Below are positions 47,501-58,869 of a stretch of 64,000 nt of DNA, piece by piece (the first letter of the stretch is position 1; every line of letters starts with the position of its first letter). The DNA lies in the NCBI RefSeq assembly GCF_036588685.1, contig NC_086386.1:20480931-20544930 (forward strand). The letters are read 5' to 3'. Below the pieces are notes generated by a model that was not told where the DNA came from, did no database searches, and worked only from the letters and a program-made list of their open reading frames with translations. This DNA comes from Mytilus trossulus (Eukaryota > Mollusca > Bivalvia > Mytilida > Mytilidae). The position numbers were made by a program, and so were the translations under genes.

Positions 47501-48064
47501 AGCTACCATTTGATTTTTATGAGGGGCTAGGATGAAAAATGTTGTCCTGCATTTTTTTTTAGCTGTAATCTCTGACCTGCTTTTTTTTCACTCTGTTCGG
47601 TCCTGTCTTTTTTTTTTTTTAGTTTATCCTGACTTTTTTTTACCTAATTTGTCGTCCTGACTTTTTTTTGTCAAGTGTCTCATCCTGCCTTTGTTTTACT
47701 CAAAACTCCTGTCCTGCCTATTTCTTCAAAATTTCATCCTAGCCCCCCCCCCCCCCCCCCCAAAAAAAAAAATCAAATGGTAGCTCCCTAAACTGTGTCA
47801 TTCTAATATGATAACTTATTATAGAAGTCATTTTGTTATTTTTGTCCAGCCGCTGCCTTTTTTACTGATATCTGACACATATCTCCGTTTCTTTATAGAG
47901 TTACATTTTCTGAACAGATAATTTCATGTTTTAGTTAAAATAATGATAACTTACCTTGCTCTGCTATATTCTGCTTTGCTAGTGTTTTCGTTGCCTTTAT
48001 TTGATGACACTAATGTTATTAAAGTCAAAAGAAGAAGCTTTACTGTTTTTCCCGGAGCTATCAT
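38395..48064 (-). CDS. Glycine/glutamate-type anion-selective Cys-loop receptor subunit, paralog 2
   Basis: Eight minus-strand exons: 48064-47955, 46881-46811, 46462-46395, 45792-45566, 42381-42299, 41415-41284, 39563-39175 and 38574-38395. All have GT-AG junctions and the intron phases of paralog 1 (2,1,0,2,1,1,0). Coding length is 1260 nt, 419 aa plus TAG. Features: signal peptide (about residues 1-20); Cys loop C166-C180 with 13 residues between; second disulphide pair C224-C235 with 10 between, the same spacing as vertebrate glycine receptors; TM1 about 250-271, PAR at 276-278, TM2 277-295, TM3 310-333, TM4 391-410. The TM3-TM4 loop is short. Residues equivalent to the glycine-receptor ligand contacts in loop D (Arg in FIRQQW), loop E (Ser and Arg in YSMR) and loop B (Glu in MESY) are present. 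The TM2 6' residue is Leu. Function: ligand-gated chloride conductance at the plasma membrane; the ligand is not decidable from sequence alone. Confidence 0.92.
38728..38945 (+). mobile_element. tRNA-derived SINE with a conserved central domain
   Basis: Pol III boxes: A-box-like tagtctcatggtagcg at 38735-38750 and B-box-like ggttcgattc at 38772-38781, spaced as in a tRNA. The flanking stems do not pair properly, so this is not a working tRNA. The central part reads tctccgcttagcacacgaaa and then agactggttggctcagagtc, followed by gtgacatgtctt. That resembles the central domain I recall from bivalve tRNA-SINEs ('cgcttagcacac ... gactggttggc'); the exact family name is not certain. It lies in intron 7 of receptor 2, opposite to the gene. 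Confidence 0.6.
39175..39563 (-). CDS. Receptor 2 exon 7: loop C, TM1-TM3 and cytoplasmic loop
   Basis: 389 nt, acceptor tttcag, donor CCG|gtaaga. Encodes [18 protein letters not shown] (second loop C cysteine), TM1, [19 protein letters not shown], the [14 protein letters not shown] linker, TM3, and RVERRR followed by a short polar loop. Confidence 0.95.
39888..40395. repeat. 43-bp satellite, about 12 units
   Basis: The unit contains gtgacgatcgtaacgggaaa followed by gtgtcttaccgattgtcgga. Ten well-conserved copies lie between about 39920 and 40360, with a diverged unit at each end (39888 and 40370). 43 is not a multiple of three, so the open frame that crosses the array cycles through all three frames and is not a gene. 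Lies in receptor 2 intron 6. Confidence 0.95.
40585..40890 (+). repeat. Diverged repeat family B fragment
   Basis: Old copy of the 3' half of family B: cagctgaagcccacattcgg, tttttgctgcgttaaaaatc, then tcgggttgttgccactttga. In receptor 2 intron 6. Confidence 0.6.
41284..41415 (-). CDS. Receptor 2 exon 6: loop B end to loop C first cysteine
   Basis: 132 nt. Encodes [14 protein letters not shown], then [16 protein letters not shown]. Two in-frame donors 3 nt apart are possible; I chose GGTA|gtaagt because it is the stronger consensus and matches the donor position of paralog 1. Confidence 0.88.
41605..41830 (+). repeat. Penelope-like 3' tail fragment
   Basis: Contains ggggcaggatctgcttaccc and ttccggagcacctgtgataa, then tcatggcattgtcagtttat and ctcgcc/tctctttt. 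Same tail as 11400-11640. In receptor 2 intron 5. Confidence 0.7.
41955..42140 (+). repeat. Repeat family A, partial copy
   Basis: Contains gaaatgtggtattattctca, gagaccaaaatgacacacaa, aagctcataccgcatagtca and aactaacggccttattta. In receptor 2 intron 5, 160 bp from exon 5. Confidence 0.7.
42299..42381 (-). CDS. Receptor 2 exon 5: Cys loop
   Basis: 83 nt, acceptor tacag, donor AGTT|gtaagt. Encodes [18 protein letters not shown], the 13-residue Cys loop with the YPLD core, then SMGMES. Confidence 0.93.
42600..42715 (-). repeat. Fragment of repeat family A (variant)
   Basis: Reverse-complement words: ttgttgaagaccgcatgtaa, ggatagttgtctcatatttg and accacatctactta. In receptor 2 intron 4. Confidence 0.5.
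42790..44620 (+). pseudogene. Non-LTR retrotransposon (CR1/Jockey-like) RT, 5'-truncated and frameshifted
   Basis: The plus-strand RT begins without an endonuclease. It shows [32 protein letters not shown] (first catalytic Asp) and [18 protein letters not shown] single-base loss near 43352 shifts the frame (VYI-NDI is broken), after which the catalytic LYADDTSLF motif is in another frame. A TGA at about 43437-43439 interrupts it, and the frame resumes with [19 protein letters not shown] and continues open to 44542. The tail has the Cys/His motif [19 protein letters not shown] found at the C-terminus of such elements. It sits in intron 4 of receptor 2 on the opposite strand. No promoter, ORF1 or endonuclease is seen. 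The clade is inferred from motif style only. Confidence 0.85.
44621..45565. other. Intron sequence, nothing recognised
   Basis: AT-rich remainder of receptor 2 intron 4, between the retrotransposon tail and exon 4. It may include the retrotransposon's 3' UTR, for which I see no clear end. Confidence 0.4.
45566..45792 (-). CDS. Receptor 2 exon 4: loops D, A and E
   Basis: 227 nt, acceptor ttgcag, donor ATGAG|gtatga. Contains [18 protein letters not shown] (loop D), [15 protein letters not shown] (loop A region) and KVVYSMR (loop E region). Confidence 0.92.
45885..46030 (-). repeat. Repeat family A variant, reverse copy
   Basis: Contains tagcttgctgttcggtgtaa, caaggttccgtgttgaagac, acttggatgggaagttgtct and accacatcttctta. 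Same variant as at 4640 and 20050. In receptor 2 intron 3. Confidence 0.65.
46395..46462 (-). CDS. Receptor 2 exon 3: first beta strands
   Basis: 68 nt, acceptor ttttag, donor ATG|gtaata. Encodes [20 protein letters not shown]; it has one extra cysteine absent from paralog 1. Confidence 0.87.
46811..46881 (-). CDS. Receptor 2 exon 2: N-terminal helix region
   Basis: 71 nt, acceptor tttcag, donor GAAG|gtgaga. Encodes [20 protein letters not shown], matching exon 2 of paralog 1 with two extra codons. Confidence 0.87.
47498..47789. mobile_element. Hairpin MITE with long terminal inverted repeats
   Basis: The left end is gggagctaccatttgatttt (47498 onward), continuing gaggggctagga. The right end is the reverse complement: tcctagcccccc, a long C run and A run, then aatcaaatggtagctccc (ending 47789). 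Flanking taa on both sides could be a 3-bp target duplication. Between the arms are poly-T tracts with spaced 'tcctg' words. There is no reading frame. In receptor 2 intron 1. Confidence 0.75.
47955..48064 (-). CDS. Receptor 2 exon 1: start codon and signal peptide
   Basis: ATG at 48064, encoding [20 protein letters not shown] and a polar stretch up to donor AAG|gtaagt. Another ATG 16 nt upstream is out of frame. Phase 2 joins exon 2 as an Arg codon. Confidence 0.8.
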
Positions 48065-49514
48065 CTTTTATGACTGTCATTTCCTAAAAATTAGACAAAC
48101 AAATAAATATTAGTTATTAATTCATTCGTTGATCAAAAAGATAAAAAAGAATTAAAAGGCTGTGCTCATATATCAGAGGTCGTTAGCAAATCAATATGAA
48201 TTAATTTAATTATCAATAATTGATAATGTTTCACAATATTACTTTTTCTCCCAGTTATTTGTTTTATAATTAATCAAGTGAGATCACATTAAAAAAAGAC
48301 CAATTATTGACTCAAGAATTGCACAATCATTTCTTTCTTTATTTTCTCTCCGCAACTGTGAATAGCATTATTTTCATGACTACTATGCACGGAATATAGC
48401 GTTAAGCTAAATACATGTCGACCAACCAATTCGCCTCTAAATGATCGATCTTTGCATATTTTAGCTACCCGAGGAGACGGACTTAATCTTTTCATACGCT
48501 TGTTTACATTAAACTTTCTATGAATGCTGTTTCATAAATATACAAAATTTGTATATTTTTCATTAGTGGCCTTTGTTAATTTTGTAAGTTTTGTTTGTGA
48601 TGATTCTTTTTATGTTTTTTAGTCTATTTACACGTTTTGAAGTTAAGTGTGACGATCTTTTTCACTAAAGAAATATTTGTGTTAAGGGAAAGCTGAGGCC
48701 TGCATTAGGGTGCAGTATTTTCTCGCTGTTTTGATTTTATTGATGACCAATTGGTGTCCTTGGTCTCTTTGACACATATCTATAATTAACGTTCTTAATT
48801 GTACATCATTTTTCAATTTATCTTTAAGATTAAACGTTTATATTTTGTTTATATTCTAATCCACAATCTTTGAAATCGTACTTTTGAATGAAATCTACAT
48901 GACTTGAACGCGGACTGCAATGAGGACCACCAATTGTGCTGAGATGTTAACTCATTGAAAAATTGAACCTTAACCGTTCGCTCACAACAAAAGCAGAATA
49001 CCAGTATACGTTGATCGCTTCATGTTATCTGTATACATATATCTGTCGACATACATGTACCAAGTCGGTTCAAGTATCAATGGGTATAAAATCATTTAGG
49101 AGATATAGTATATATATTGACCTTCAATACTCAATAGATAACAACGTAACAGTAACTAAAAAGATGTGCACTGTTGTTATTTTCAGGAATACCAATAATC
49201 GATTGATAATTAAGTTATGTGCTGCATGTCATGATCATATTTAACGATTTACTTGACACGAGGCAATCTGAAATAGGCTATAAAGTTATTCCTAAGAATA
49301 CTATTTCCCTATATTACGTTTACGTTAGGCATTTGATAATAAACAGCAATAACCTATGTTAGCCTATTTACGTACAACATAAATATCAAGCTCAAAAGAA
49401 AAGCCTCTAGTGCAGAAGATGGGATTATGGTAACATATGCTACATTTTACGTAAAGAAAATTGATTTATCAGTTTATATTCTAAGGTTTTGTATTAACTT
49501 TCAAACATTTAATA
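48065..49514. other. Upstream region of receptor 2; no gene seen
   Basis: This should include the promoter of the minus-strand receptor gene; no specific element can be named. A diverged piece of repeat family B lies at about 48560-48800 (cctttgttaattttgtaagt, gctgaggcctgcattagggt, tctttgacacat). Confidence 0.4.
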
Positions 49515-50123
49515 ATAAAATTGAGAATGGAAATGGGGAATGTGTCAAAGAGACAACAACCCGACCAAATAAAAAAAAAACAACAGCAGAAGGTCACCAA
49601 CAGGTCTTCAATGTAGCGAGAAATTCCGGCACCCGGAGGCGTCCTTCAGCTGGCCCCTAAACAAATATATACTAGTTCAGTGATAATGAACGCCAAACTA
49701 ATTTCCAAATTGTACACAAGAAACTAAAGTTAAAATAATACAAGACTAACAACGGTCAGAGGCTTCTGACTTGGGACAGGCGCAAAAATGCGGCGGGGTT
49801 GAACATGTTTGTGAGATCTCAACCCTCCCCCTATACCTCTAACCAATGTAGAAAAATAAACGCATAACAATACGCACATTAAAATTCAGTTCAAGAGAAG
49901 TCCGAGTCTGATGTCAGAAGATGTAACCAAAGAAAATAAACAAAATGACAATAATACATAAATAACAACAGACTTCTAGCAGTTAACTGACATGCCAGCT
50001 CCAGACTTCAATTAAACTGACTGAAAGATTATGATATCATCATATGAACATCAGGCACAATCCTTCCCGTTAGGGGTTTAGTATCATAACATCATAAAAT
50101 ATATGAGAAGAACATAACCCGTA
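49515..50123 (-). repeat. Dispersed repeat family B, young-looking inverted copy
   Basis: Near-identical reverse complement of 24052-24655 over its full length, including the terminal words ataaaattgagaatgg-like at one side and aagaacataacccgt at the other. An open frame at its edge is accidental. Confidence 0.8.
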
Positions 50124-51044
50124 TAAGTCTTTACCCCCTACAGGAATACAGTACAGTTACATATTTTTCTAATCTTTTGATTGATAATGTATATTATAAC
50201 AAATCAGAAGAGCGCCTTCCTGCATGCCTTGTCTTGATTCAAAGTTTAAACAATTGTATGCAATGGTTTGGACAAATAGTGATATCACTCAGCTCGAAAT
50301 CGATTTAGCCTATCTGTATAACGTTAAATTAACATGCTCTTAACTATTTTTTTTAATTACACATTTTGATTTTCGATGGTTTTAATGCTATCTATGTGAT
50401 TTATTGTTTGTTTGTCGATTTACGGTTTAACAGCTGTAACAAAAAGTAAAAAATATGCCACTTGTTGTTTTCAATGTTCGGACATGTTGAAATCTAACGA
50501 AAAAAAAATAAAAGAAATATTCGCTTAAAATCTATTTAAAACTTAAAAGACAGATGCATCGCAATTATTAACAAATTCTTGGCACACTTGATCAATAAGT
50601 TATTTATTTTCTTTATAACGAGATTGAGATCAACAGCGTAAAACTTGATTATGAATGGAATTCACTCATCCAAATAATTTAGTGTAATACATTCGTGATT
50701 ACTTCTAAATTACAATAAAAACCATTAATAACGCATCACTTCCCGTCATTGTTGGAAGTATCAGAATAAGAATCAATTTTGTGACCAAACTACTGTTTTA
50801 CACTGATACTAAGTTATTATTGTTATTATTAACTAACAGTGATGTAGTAAAATTAATGCAGGATCAACCATTTCTTCAGTATTCATTGTTTAATCTTTCT
50901 ATACAGATACACACACATATATTTTAATTCTAAAATATCTTTAAAAATCTGATGCAGCATATTTAATATGACATGAAAACCTAATTTTACTGATAATTAA
51001 TTTTACATACTTGGTTTACATCTTACTGTTAAGATATAAAATGG
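50124..51044. other. No gene seen
   Basis: AT-rich sequence without recognised repeats or exons. Confidence 0.45.
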
Positions 51045-51180
51045 AAGATGTTGTATGCTTGCCAATGAGACAACTCTTCATAATAGACCAACATGACACA
51101 GACATTAACAACTATAGGTCACCGTACAGCCTTCAACAATGAACAAAGCCCAAACCGCAAAGTCAACTTTAAAAGAATTT
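51045..51180 (+). repeat. Repeat family A, partial copy
   Basis: Contains gaagatgttgtatgcttgcc, tagaccaacatgacacagac, gtcaccgtacagccttcaac and ccaaaccgcaaagtcaact. Confidence 0.7.
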
Positions 51181-51779
51181 ATCTCAGCTTGCTGTTGTGA
51201 TTCGTTTTGCTTCATCGTTGGTTGTCACATTTTTGGTTATTTACTGTGTTGCAGTCATCAGTTGAAGTACTTATCATGATAAATGCACTATAAAACATGA
51301 TTGGGACATGAAAAGAAGAATGATAATATCGCAGATGAAGGATTGTAGCAAGAGTACACAATACTTTAGTTTTATTGCCAGATAATAGTACTTAGCACTA
51401 ACAGTCTAATATAAGTGACAAGATTTCTAATATTAAATGCAGTAAGTGTCTGTTTTTAGGTATTTCCAATGTACTGTAATTTTCAATCTTTAGTCTTGCA
51501 TCAACGAGACATCACTTACGAATCCCAAGATACCATAACATTTCAAAGCGATGACAGATATCAAAGTAACAGACATGAAAAAACAAATATTATGATAATA
51601 ATATAACATATAACATAATTTATTTTAGATTTCCGTTATTTCAACAAAGACTTTTAATTTTTATCAATACATTTAGTAAATTTTAATTGACTTATATACT
51701 ATTTTTTTTTTTTTTTAAAGTTTTTTTTTTCTTTTTCCTAAATAATTGATTTTCAGTTCCATGGTAATATTACCATATT

Positions 51780-52085
51780 TTAAATGGCTAGATATATTCG
51801 GGGAGGTGTGTTTGAGATCCCACAAAACATGTTACATTTGTACCGACGGCTGTCAGAAGTCAGGAACCTGTAGATTTTGTTAGTATTGTTTTTCTTTGAA
51901 ATGTTGGTTCATTTACATGTTTCACAGTCTATTTCGTATAGACTATTATTCTAATGGATAACTAAAGCCCATCTCCATGTGTCTAATTGTCTTGCTGCCT
52001 TGAAGACCAATCGGTTAGACTTGGGCTGTAGTCTGTCCTTTGACCGGGTTGTTGCCTCTTTGACAAATTCCTCCTTCTACATACA
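51780..52085 (+). repeat. Old repeat family B copy
   Basis: Diverged: gggaggtgtgtttgagatcc, gtcaggaacctgtagatttt, cttgctgccttgaagaccaa and accgggttgttgcctctttg, in the order seen in family B. Confidence 0.6.
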
Positions 52086-52859
52086 TGCATAACTAATTAT
52101 AAGACAAGTAATTTTTCAAGAGATCTGCTGTGAATGATGATCATTTTATGTAGCATGTCATATATGTTATAGGTCAATGAGACAGTAATCCTTAACATGA
52201 AAATTGCGTGGCTTTTTAAATGTTGAAACTATCTTACTTATATATATGCATGTCAACCACATTAAAAATATACTTCTAGTCGGTTATATGGCTTCATGTT
52301 CAATATATATATAATTTTAGGTCTCGAATGTAAACAGCATTTATATACATTAAAAGTTTCCTCTATCGCAAATTTTAGATGTTCAGTCTCCAAGTTTATG
52401 AAATTCAAACTCAAAGATATCTAATTATGGTAATCTTTTTGACATTATAAAATGATAGTTAGTGCTGTAATATAACAAGAGTGCAAAGGCTGAAACGTCA
52501 CGCCTGCTTACTGACCATTGATTCAATGCTGAAAGTGTTTTACTACAAGTAACTTATAAATTAAACATTTTTTAAAGATCCACGACGACGAGGTCCATGT
52601 CTTATAAATACTATCAGACAGACATGTCCATTTGTTCACCATGGATACAAGGGACCCATATACAAAATATAGTATTCCTTTTTCTTCATAATAAGTAAGA
52701 AATTCGCATAACAAAAAAAAACAAACATCTTTTGAATTTCTTTTATTCCAAAAGCATTGGCGGCATCATTAAATGAGGTCAAGGACCACGAACATATGAC
52801 AGGTGGAAAATCTGTCTAAATCGTCAGTACCAAAGTATTTAACGGTTTGTTCTGCTGCT

Positions 52860-55560
52860 AATACGATTGCTTTGATAAAATATATTCTGCGACATTACTC
52901 TTTCCTATCATTATGTCATTGAAAGGATTGTGATAATGCTATAACTATTGAAGTGCACTTGTTCCGTACTGTAATGATTACATTTATGTTTTTCAGACTA
53001 GGAAAATCAATTAAACGTTTTATCAGATAAGTTTATTAAACGGATAAACTGTAATTACAAGTCCATTTCTATAAAAATAAACGATTTGAATTGTTGCACT
53101 ATCTAATGGATACAGACTTATTAATACAATATATTCGTCTGAAGTATGCGGAGTAGTGCTAATTAAATCTGCAAAATGAGAAATGCACATTTCATAGAAA
53201 TGGACTTCTACTGTGAAAAAATATAGGAAGTAAATAGGTTTTAATAGTTAGCATTCTCTTTATGTATCAGAAATGGACAAAGTATCATAGTTTTGTTTTG
53301 CTTTATGTCATAATTTAGTAGAAGAATTCGATATTTGTTTTATAAACAATTCATTATACTCTCATATATCAGAGTAAACGTAAACGGAACAGCGTGAAAA
53401 ATTAAATTAGTTGTAAATGAGTATGAGCAAACAGTAAAAATAGTTACTGTAGTAAAATGCATAAGTTTACAGTGATTCTTATTTTGATAAATGAGAATAA
53501 ATGGAAAAAATGTGCATAATAAAGGGTACAAATAATGAAACGGGGAGACAAATAGGAAACAATATAAAAAAAAATTTGAATAATGGGTTGGTAAATAAAA
53601 GAGAATAGAGAATAATAAGGGTAAAATTTAAGAATTATAGAGAAAATTTGTCAAAAAAGTAAAGAATGAAAAGAAGAATGGTTCTATAATACGTACATGT
53701 GTATTATATTGAACGGATTGAATTTTAAACAATAGTAAAACTCATCCATTTCCCATATTTTTCAACGTAATAGTTGTACTAAAGAATTATAAAAAGTTTC
53801 CCATAAATCTATCCTTTTGATTATTTCTTTTCATACAAAAAAATAAACATTCTGCTGTGTTTAATGGTTTTTGCAATTATTTGTTTTCCTTGTTGATTTG
53901 TTAAATGAAGCAAAACAATTATGTCAGAACATGCAATTTCTTGATCTAAGAAACGAATGTTTGTGATTACAATAGCATATGAATATGCTTAAATTAGCAT
54001 ATGCATATGCTTTGAATGTAAAAAATAAGGTGACAAAGCAATTAAGATATCTTCCTATAAAACAGTACATGTGTACACTCAATGATGTCATAGATTTAAG
54101 GGAGAGAAAACAAGAGATACGGAAGTGCAATATTTTTATTACAAGTTTAGTTAGTCGCACATCAAAAAATGAAAAAGAAGCAACGACAATTGCTACCGAA
54201 TTCTGAGCAGTAAAGTTTTGTTCCTATTTCAATGATTAGTTCTTGGCATGTTGCTCGTGGCATGTACAAAATAAAAAGTAAAATCACAAAAATGTACAAA
54301 TCCCGTGACGAGGCGTATCCAGTAATTCGAGAGCTGATATGTATAAAAATCACTTAAGTTACGATATCCAATCGTATAACTTATTCACCGTAGGACAAAT
54401 CTTATTTCAAGAATTAAGATTGATGCATACGGGCCTAGGTCATTTGAGAAGAAGAAAATATTTTGTTACGGAAAACTTCAAAAAAGTTAAAATTGAAATT
54501 CTTTGCGTAAGTGGTGACATCGGTTTTGAATGCTCAATTTAATATCAATACGTAGTTTTATTTGATGTGCAATCCTTTATTTCGAAATCAATAGAATATA
54601 TCATGTATATGAGATGAAAATCAAATATAAAAATGTTTAAGTTTACTTTTTCTTATGTTTGTGTCTAATTACTGCTTTTACCTTTATTCAGTATTGTCTA
54701 TACACACACAAAACAAACACAAAAATAATGGTAATTTCACATTAAAACTAATTATTTGTATTAGTAATGACCATTTAGATACGCAATTAGTTAAGTTCAG
54801 TTGTTTGAAGGTTAATATGTCTTTAACAGATGTAATTGACTGATTTTTTTTCCCATGAGGAACATGAGTTAATGGTCGTTTCTGTTAAATAATTTATCAC
54901 TTTGTCAAGATTTGTGGCGAATTGGGTCCATCACATAATTCTCAACGTTTGAGAGATGTCTCATAGAAATGCCATTTTTCACGTTGAAGGTAGGCAAACT
55001 CTGAACAGAGAAATAAATGGCCGCTATAACAGTCATGAGAGTTACTGAAATAAGTGATTTATAAAAATTCAAACTTGTCACTAACTAAGATTTTGTAAAA
55101 TTTACCCGATTTTTTAATTTTAATTCGATTTTATAATTAGTAAAAATTAATTTAAAAGAAAATGAACCTTTTGCTTCTTTTAAGTAACAATGTTTAAGAT
55201 TTAACATAATGAGCAAATAATTTCTTAACAGTTCTCCCAGCAGTGACAGTACTGTTACTGTGAAATTCAAGGTTTCATTTTACAGTTATATATATAAAAA
55301 AAATACTGTTCGGGGGTGTTGGATTTAGTAAGAATTAAAACAACAATAATACTTAAGGCAGTGATATTTTGAAGAAAAACATAGAGTTACATATATAAAA
55401 CTTAAACAAGTTTTGTTCATGCCCTTATCCCAGATTCAGTAAAAGGTCACCACCTTCCATTACCGGTCATCATTTCAACACAATTGTTAATTTGTCCCTG
55501 GAGCATTATGAGTGTAAAAAATCTAAAATAAAATCAAATCACTTAGTCTAGACTAGCTGG
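52860..55560. repeat. Segmental duplication, copy 1
   Basis: Non-coding segment that aligns in the same orientation with 58870-60840, with interruptions. Shared blocks include gtgcacttgttccgta (52950), gactaggaaaatcaattaaa (52997), ctataatacgtacatg (53683), tccttgttgatttg and atgtcagaacatgcaattt (53888-53941), agttagtcgcacatcaa (54149), gagttaatgg (54868) and caaatcacttagt (55535). About 470 bp (53220-53690) is present only in this copy. No gene is visible. Confidence 0.8.
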
Positions 55561-58500
55561 TTTATTTGAACTATTTCAATAGGTAAAGAAAGACAACTTT
55601 TACTTCGAACATTTGTGGACAAAATATTACATCAACCGTTCATAATGATTTTATAAAGGGAGTCTCTTGACTGTATACTAAAAATGGACTTAATTGTCTG
55701 CGCTAAAATGTTCACTAGTAGTTTAAAATGTTTCACTAAAATGTCTTGCTCCCGCTGAAAACGGAGGTAAACATCGACAAACAAAACATACATTTTTAAC
55801 AAGGAGGTCATTCAAATTTTTATTTTTTTTGTAGTTTTGTTATATTTAGTACCACAACATCACACACATTTCAATACAAGACACGAATAAGTATATCGTG
55901 TTGCTAAGTTCGAGAAGATCACGACCCTTTCAGTACTCGCCTGGATAATTGCTCTGTATATAATTACGTAATAATAGTATCTGTATAGCTGCAATGTTAT
56001 TATAAGTATCTAGGGATTATTTATAAATATTTAAAGTGTATTCCGTTTACGCTAAAAGCAGTGAAAATGTATGCTTTAACTGATAGGATCTTTTGTGTTA
56101 TCTTTATTAGAAACAAAGAAATAACTTTACTGTCAGTATGTTTGAACAACTGCGCTTTGAAGACTATTGATTTCTGCAGTTTGCTATACACCGGTCATGG
56201 GAAAGACTCATTTATCATATTTAGAAAATAACAATAGTTTAAAAATAGACATTTGCATTTAACAGTAAAGAGTATTTCGATAATGATTTAACACGATTAT
56301 AATATCTCCAAAATATGTAAATTTGAAATAGACAAACGAAAAATCATCTGCCATTATCTATTTTTGTAACTATCACTGTATATCATGTAAAGAACTCCCG
56401 TTAGAGATTGCAATATCTTAAATGCTTGAAAAGAAGAGGAAAGTGTAGAAAAATCAATAAAAGATTTCTATTTCATTGTAAAGTTATCAAATATTAATGG
56501 TACGAATGCTTTTAAAAAACTGATGTTTTAAAATTTAGTAATGCACTCCGGATTTGTCATTTCGTTTAAAATACAAAGTGTACATGTAGGATTAATTTTC
56601 TTATTCCAACATACCACGAACGAATGATTTGATTGATTGAGTGTTGGTTGCTTAACGTCCTGTGTCGAATGATTTGACGTACATAAAGTAATACTGCATG
56701 TATGTCATGTAATACACATATATTTAGCGCAGTTGGTAGATATATTACATGATAAATGATTTGTTATTTATAACAATATAAGCTTCCTGTGAAGATATGA
56801 CAGTAACAATACTGCACAAGATGTGCATTTCTTTAATTGATGTATCTTCGTTGATGCTCCAAACAAAATATTTGAAAATCAAAACCTTCTTAAAAACTTC
56901 GAAGAATTAGTCGTTGTTGAAATGTCTTATTTATCTAAGTCATTGAGTTGATTTGCATTTTTCAATCTTCATGTGCGATAATATTGTTTACGATAAAATA
57001 AAAATAGAACAATGGTATGTGTATAAAGATTGTACTGTTAACTCGAAGCACAATGATAGCAGTAAAGATCTCGATGCCAATATAGTTGTCGTCGACGATA
57101 CACAAGTGTTAACACCAGTAAACTATATATATATTGAATTTAATTCTATATTGATTTGAGTGCAGACAATTTGAGAATGAATTAGGAAATGAAAAATCTG
57201 ATGTCAATATCAACGTTTATCCTTGACAAAAATATCAAGGAAACTTTATATGACTTAGGACCGACCTGGTTTTCGAAAAGCGAAGTTACATAATGATTCT
57301 ACATACCACCTTTTCCCATATCAGCGAAAAACGGTAGAAACAGTTAGCATACGAAAAGAAGACAAATTCCAGATCTATTACCAATTTAACCATTAGTATA
57401 AACTATGAGGGAAACCATGACAAGTAGCTGTAAGATCAATAATATAACTGCAATGCAAAATATTTTTTTCATTTTTTTTTAATATTGACTAAACATATTT
57501 TCTGTACTTATTATATGGATGTTACTGGCGTACTAAATTATAATCCTGGTACCTTTGATCGACACACGGAAATAACTAAATTATTTCTCCTTAAAGATAA
57601 CACTATCATTTTTAAATATAAAAAGTTTTTGAAATCTACCAAATACAATTATATCAAAGTTTTGTTATTACTTTAAGTTAGACATGTTTTATTGAATTTA
57701 AAGTTGGTTCCATATATTGTTTATACGTATATTCTAAAGAATTTAAAACTTACGTCTGTTATTGACTTTTTGTCATTTGCTATGACTTGACACGTTTAAC
57801 TTGTTTTCTTATTCTATTTGCGTTGTAATCAAACTCCGATGTTCGATATACTCGTATGAAAAAAATCTTGTTCAACATTAAGAAATTCAATAACATTGAA
57901 TACAAAAACTCTTACCTTTTTCCTTTTACGTAATTCACGATACCTTCACAGTAAATATAGGTATCGACATAACTTTTTATCATCTAACACAATATATGAG
58001 AAATCACTGGTCACTAGGAAATAATAACACGTGCGTCTTAAAGTAATACTTATTGTAATCTAGACTGTTGGATAAATATCAATTAACTGTTGTTTGTAAT
58101 CAATTATTTACCTTAACTCCCGAGAAAATAACGTGAATAGTACATCTGTGTCGACTGACGATTACTGATTTTTATTCAACACTGTTCTGCAAATGTTTCA
58201 AAAGTGTACAAAATTCAGCGCATTTAATGCTTATTACCGTTGTTCACCAATCAAATATTTTAGACACAGCATAATCTATCAGTGTCTTTCATTAACTGGT
58301 TATTTCATCATTTAATTACACTTTATTATTGATTGTACGTCTAGTAGCAAATATGTTATACATGTTGAGGACCTAAAATTCGAGGGTCGAATTATTTTTA
58401 ACACGGAAATGTGTATTGAAGCCATACCGATTTGCCTTCCTGTTTGTTGTTTAGAAAAGTTATACAAAATAACCAGTAAATGATTATTTTGTTTTTGTGT

Positions 58501-58869
58501 TTAAAGATTTCAAGAACGGCGAGTTTTTGCCATCAGTTTTCGTCCGTCGTCATTCATCTTCGTCCGTTCGGTGTCAACTATTTCAAACATCTTCTGATTT
58601 GAAACTACAAAAAGCAAATATGACATGGGGTTAAAGAGTTCATGTAATTAGGTTGTTTCAGCCCTGACTTTTTCAGATGAATCTATTTGTTTTTCAGATG
58701 AATCTAATTAACCAGTGTTGGGTTGCTTCCATTAAATTTGTATTTCTAAGGACATTTTACATTTTTTTCAGTTGACATCGGTAAACGCCAAAAAAAATAT
58801 ATAATCTTGCATGTAAAACTACTGATTACAAATCATATTGTGACCAAAACGTACATCGTGCTGTCCTAT
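55561..58869. other. No gene seen
   Basis: AT-rich spacer between the two copies of the duplication. It holds a scrap of repeat family E at 57515-57560 (actaaattataatcctggta) and, at about 58530-58600, a 'cgtccg'-rich stretch of a type common in bivalve repeats. Confidence 0.45.
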
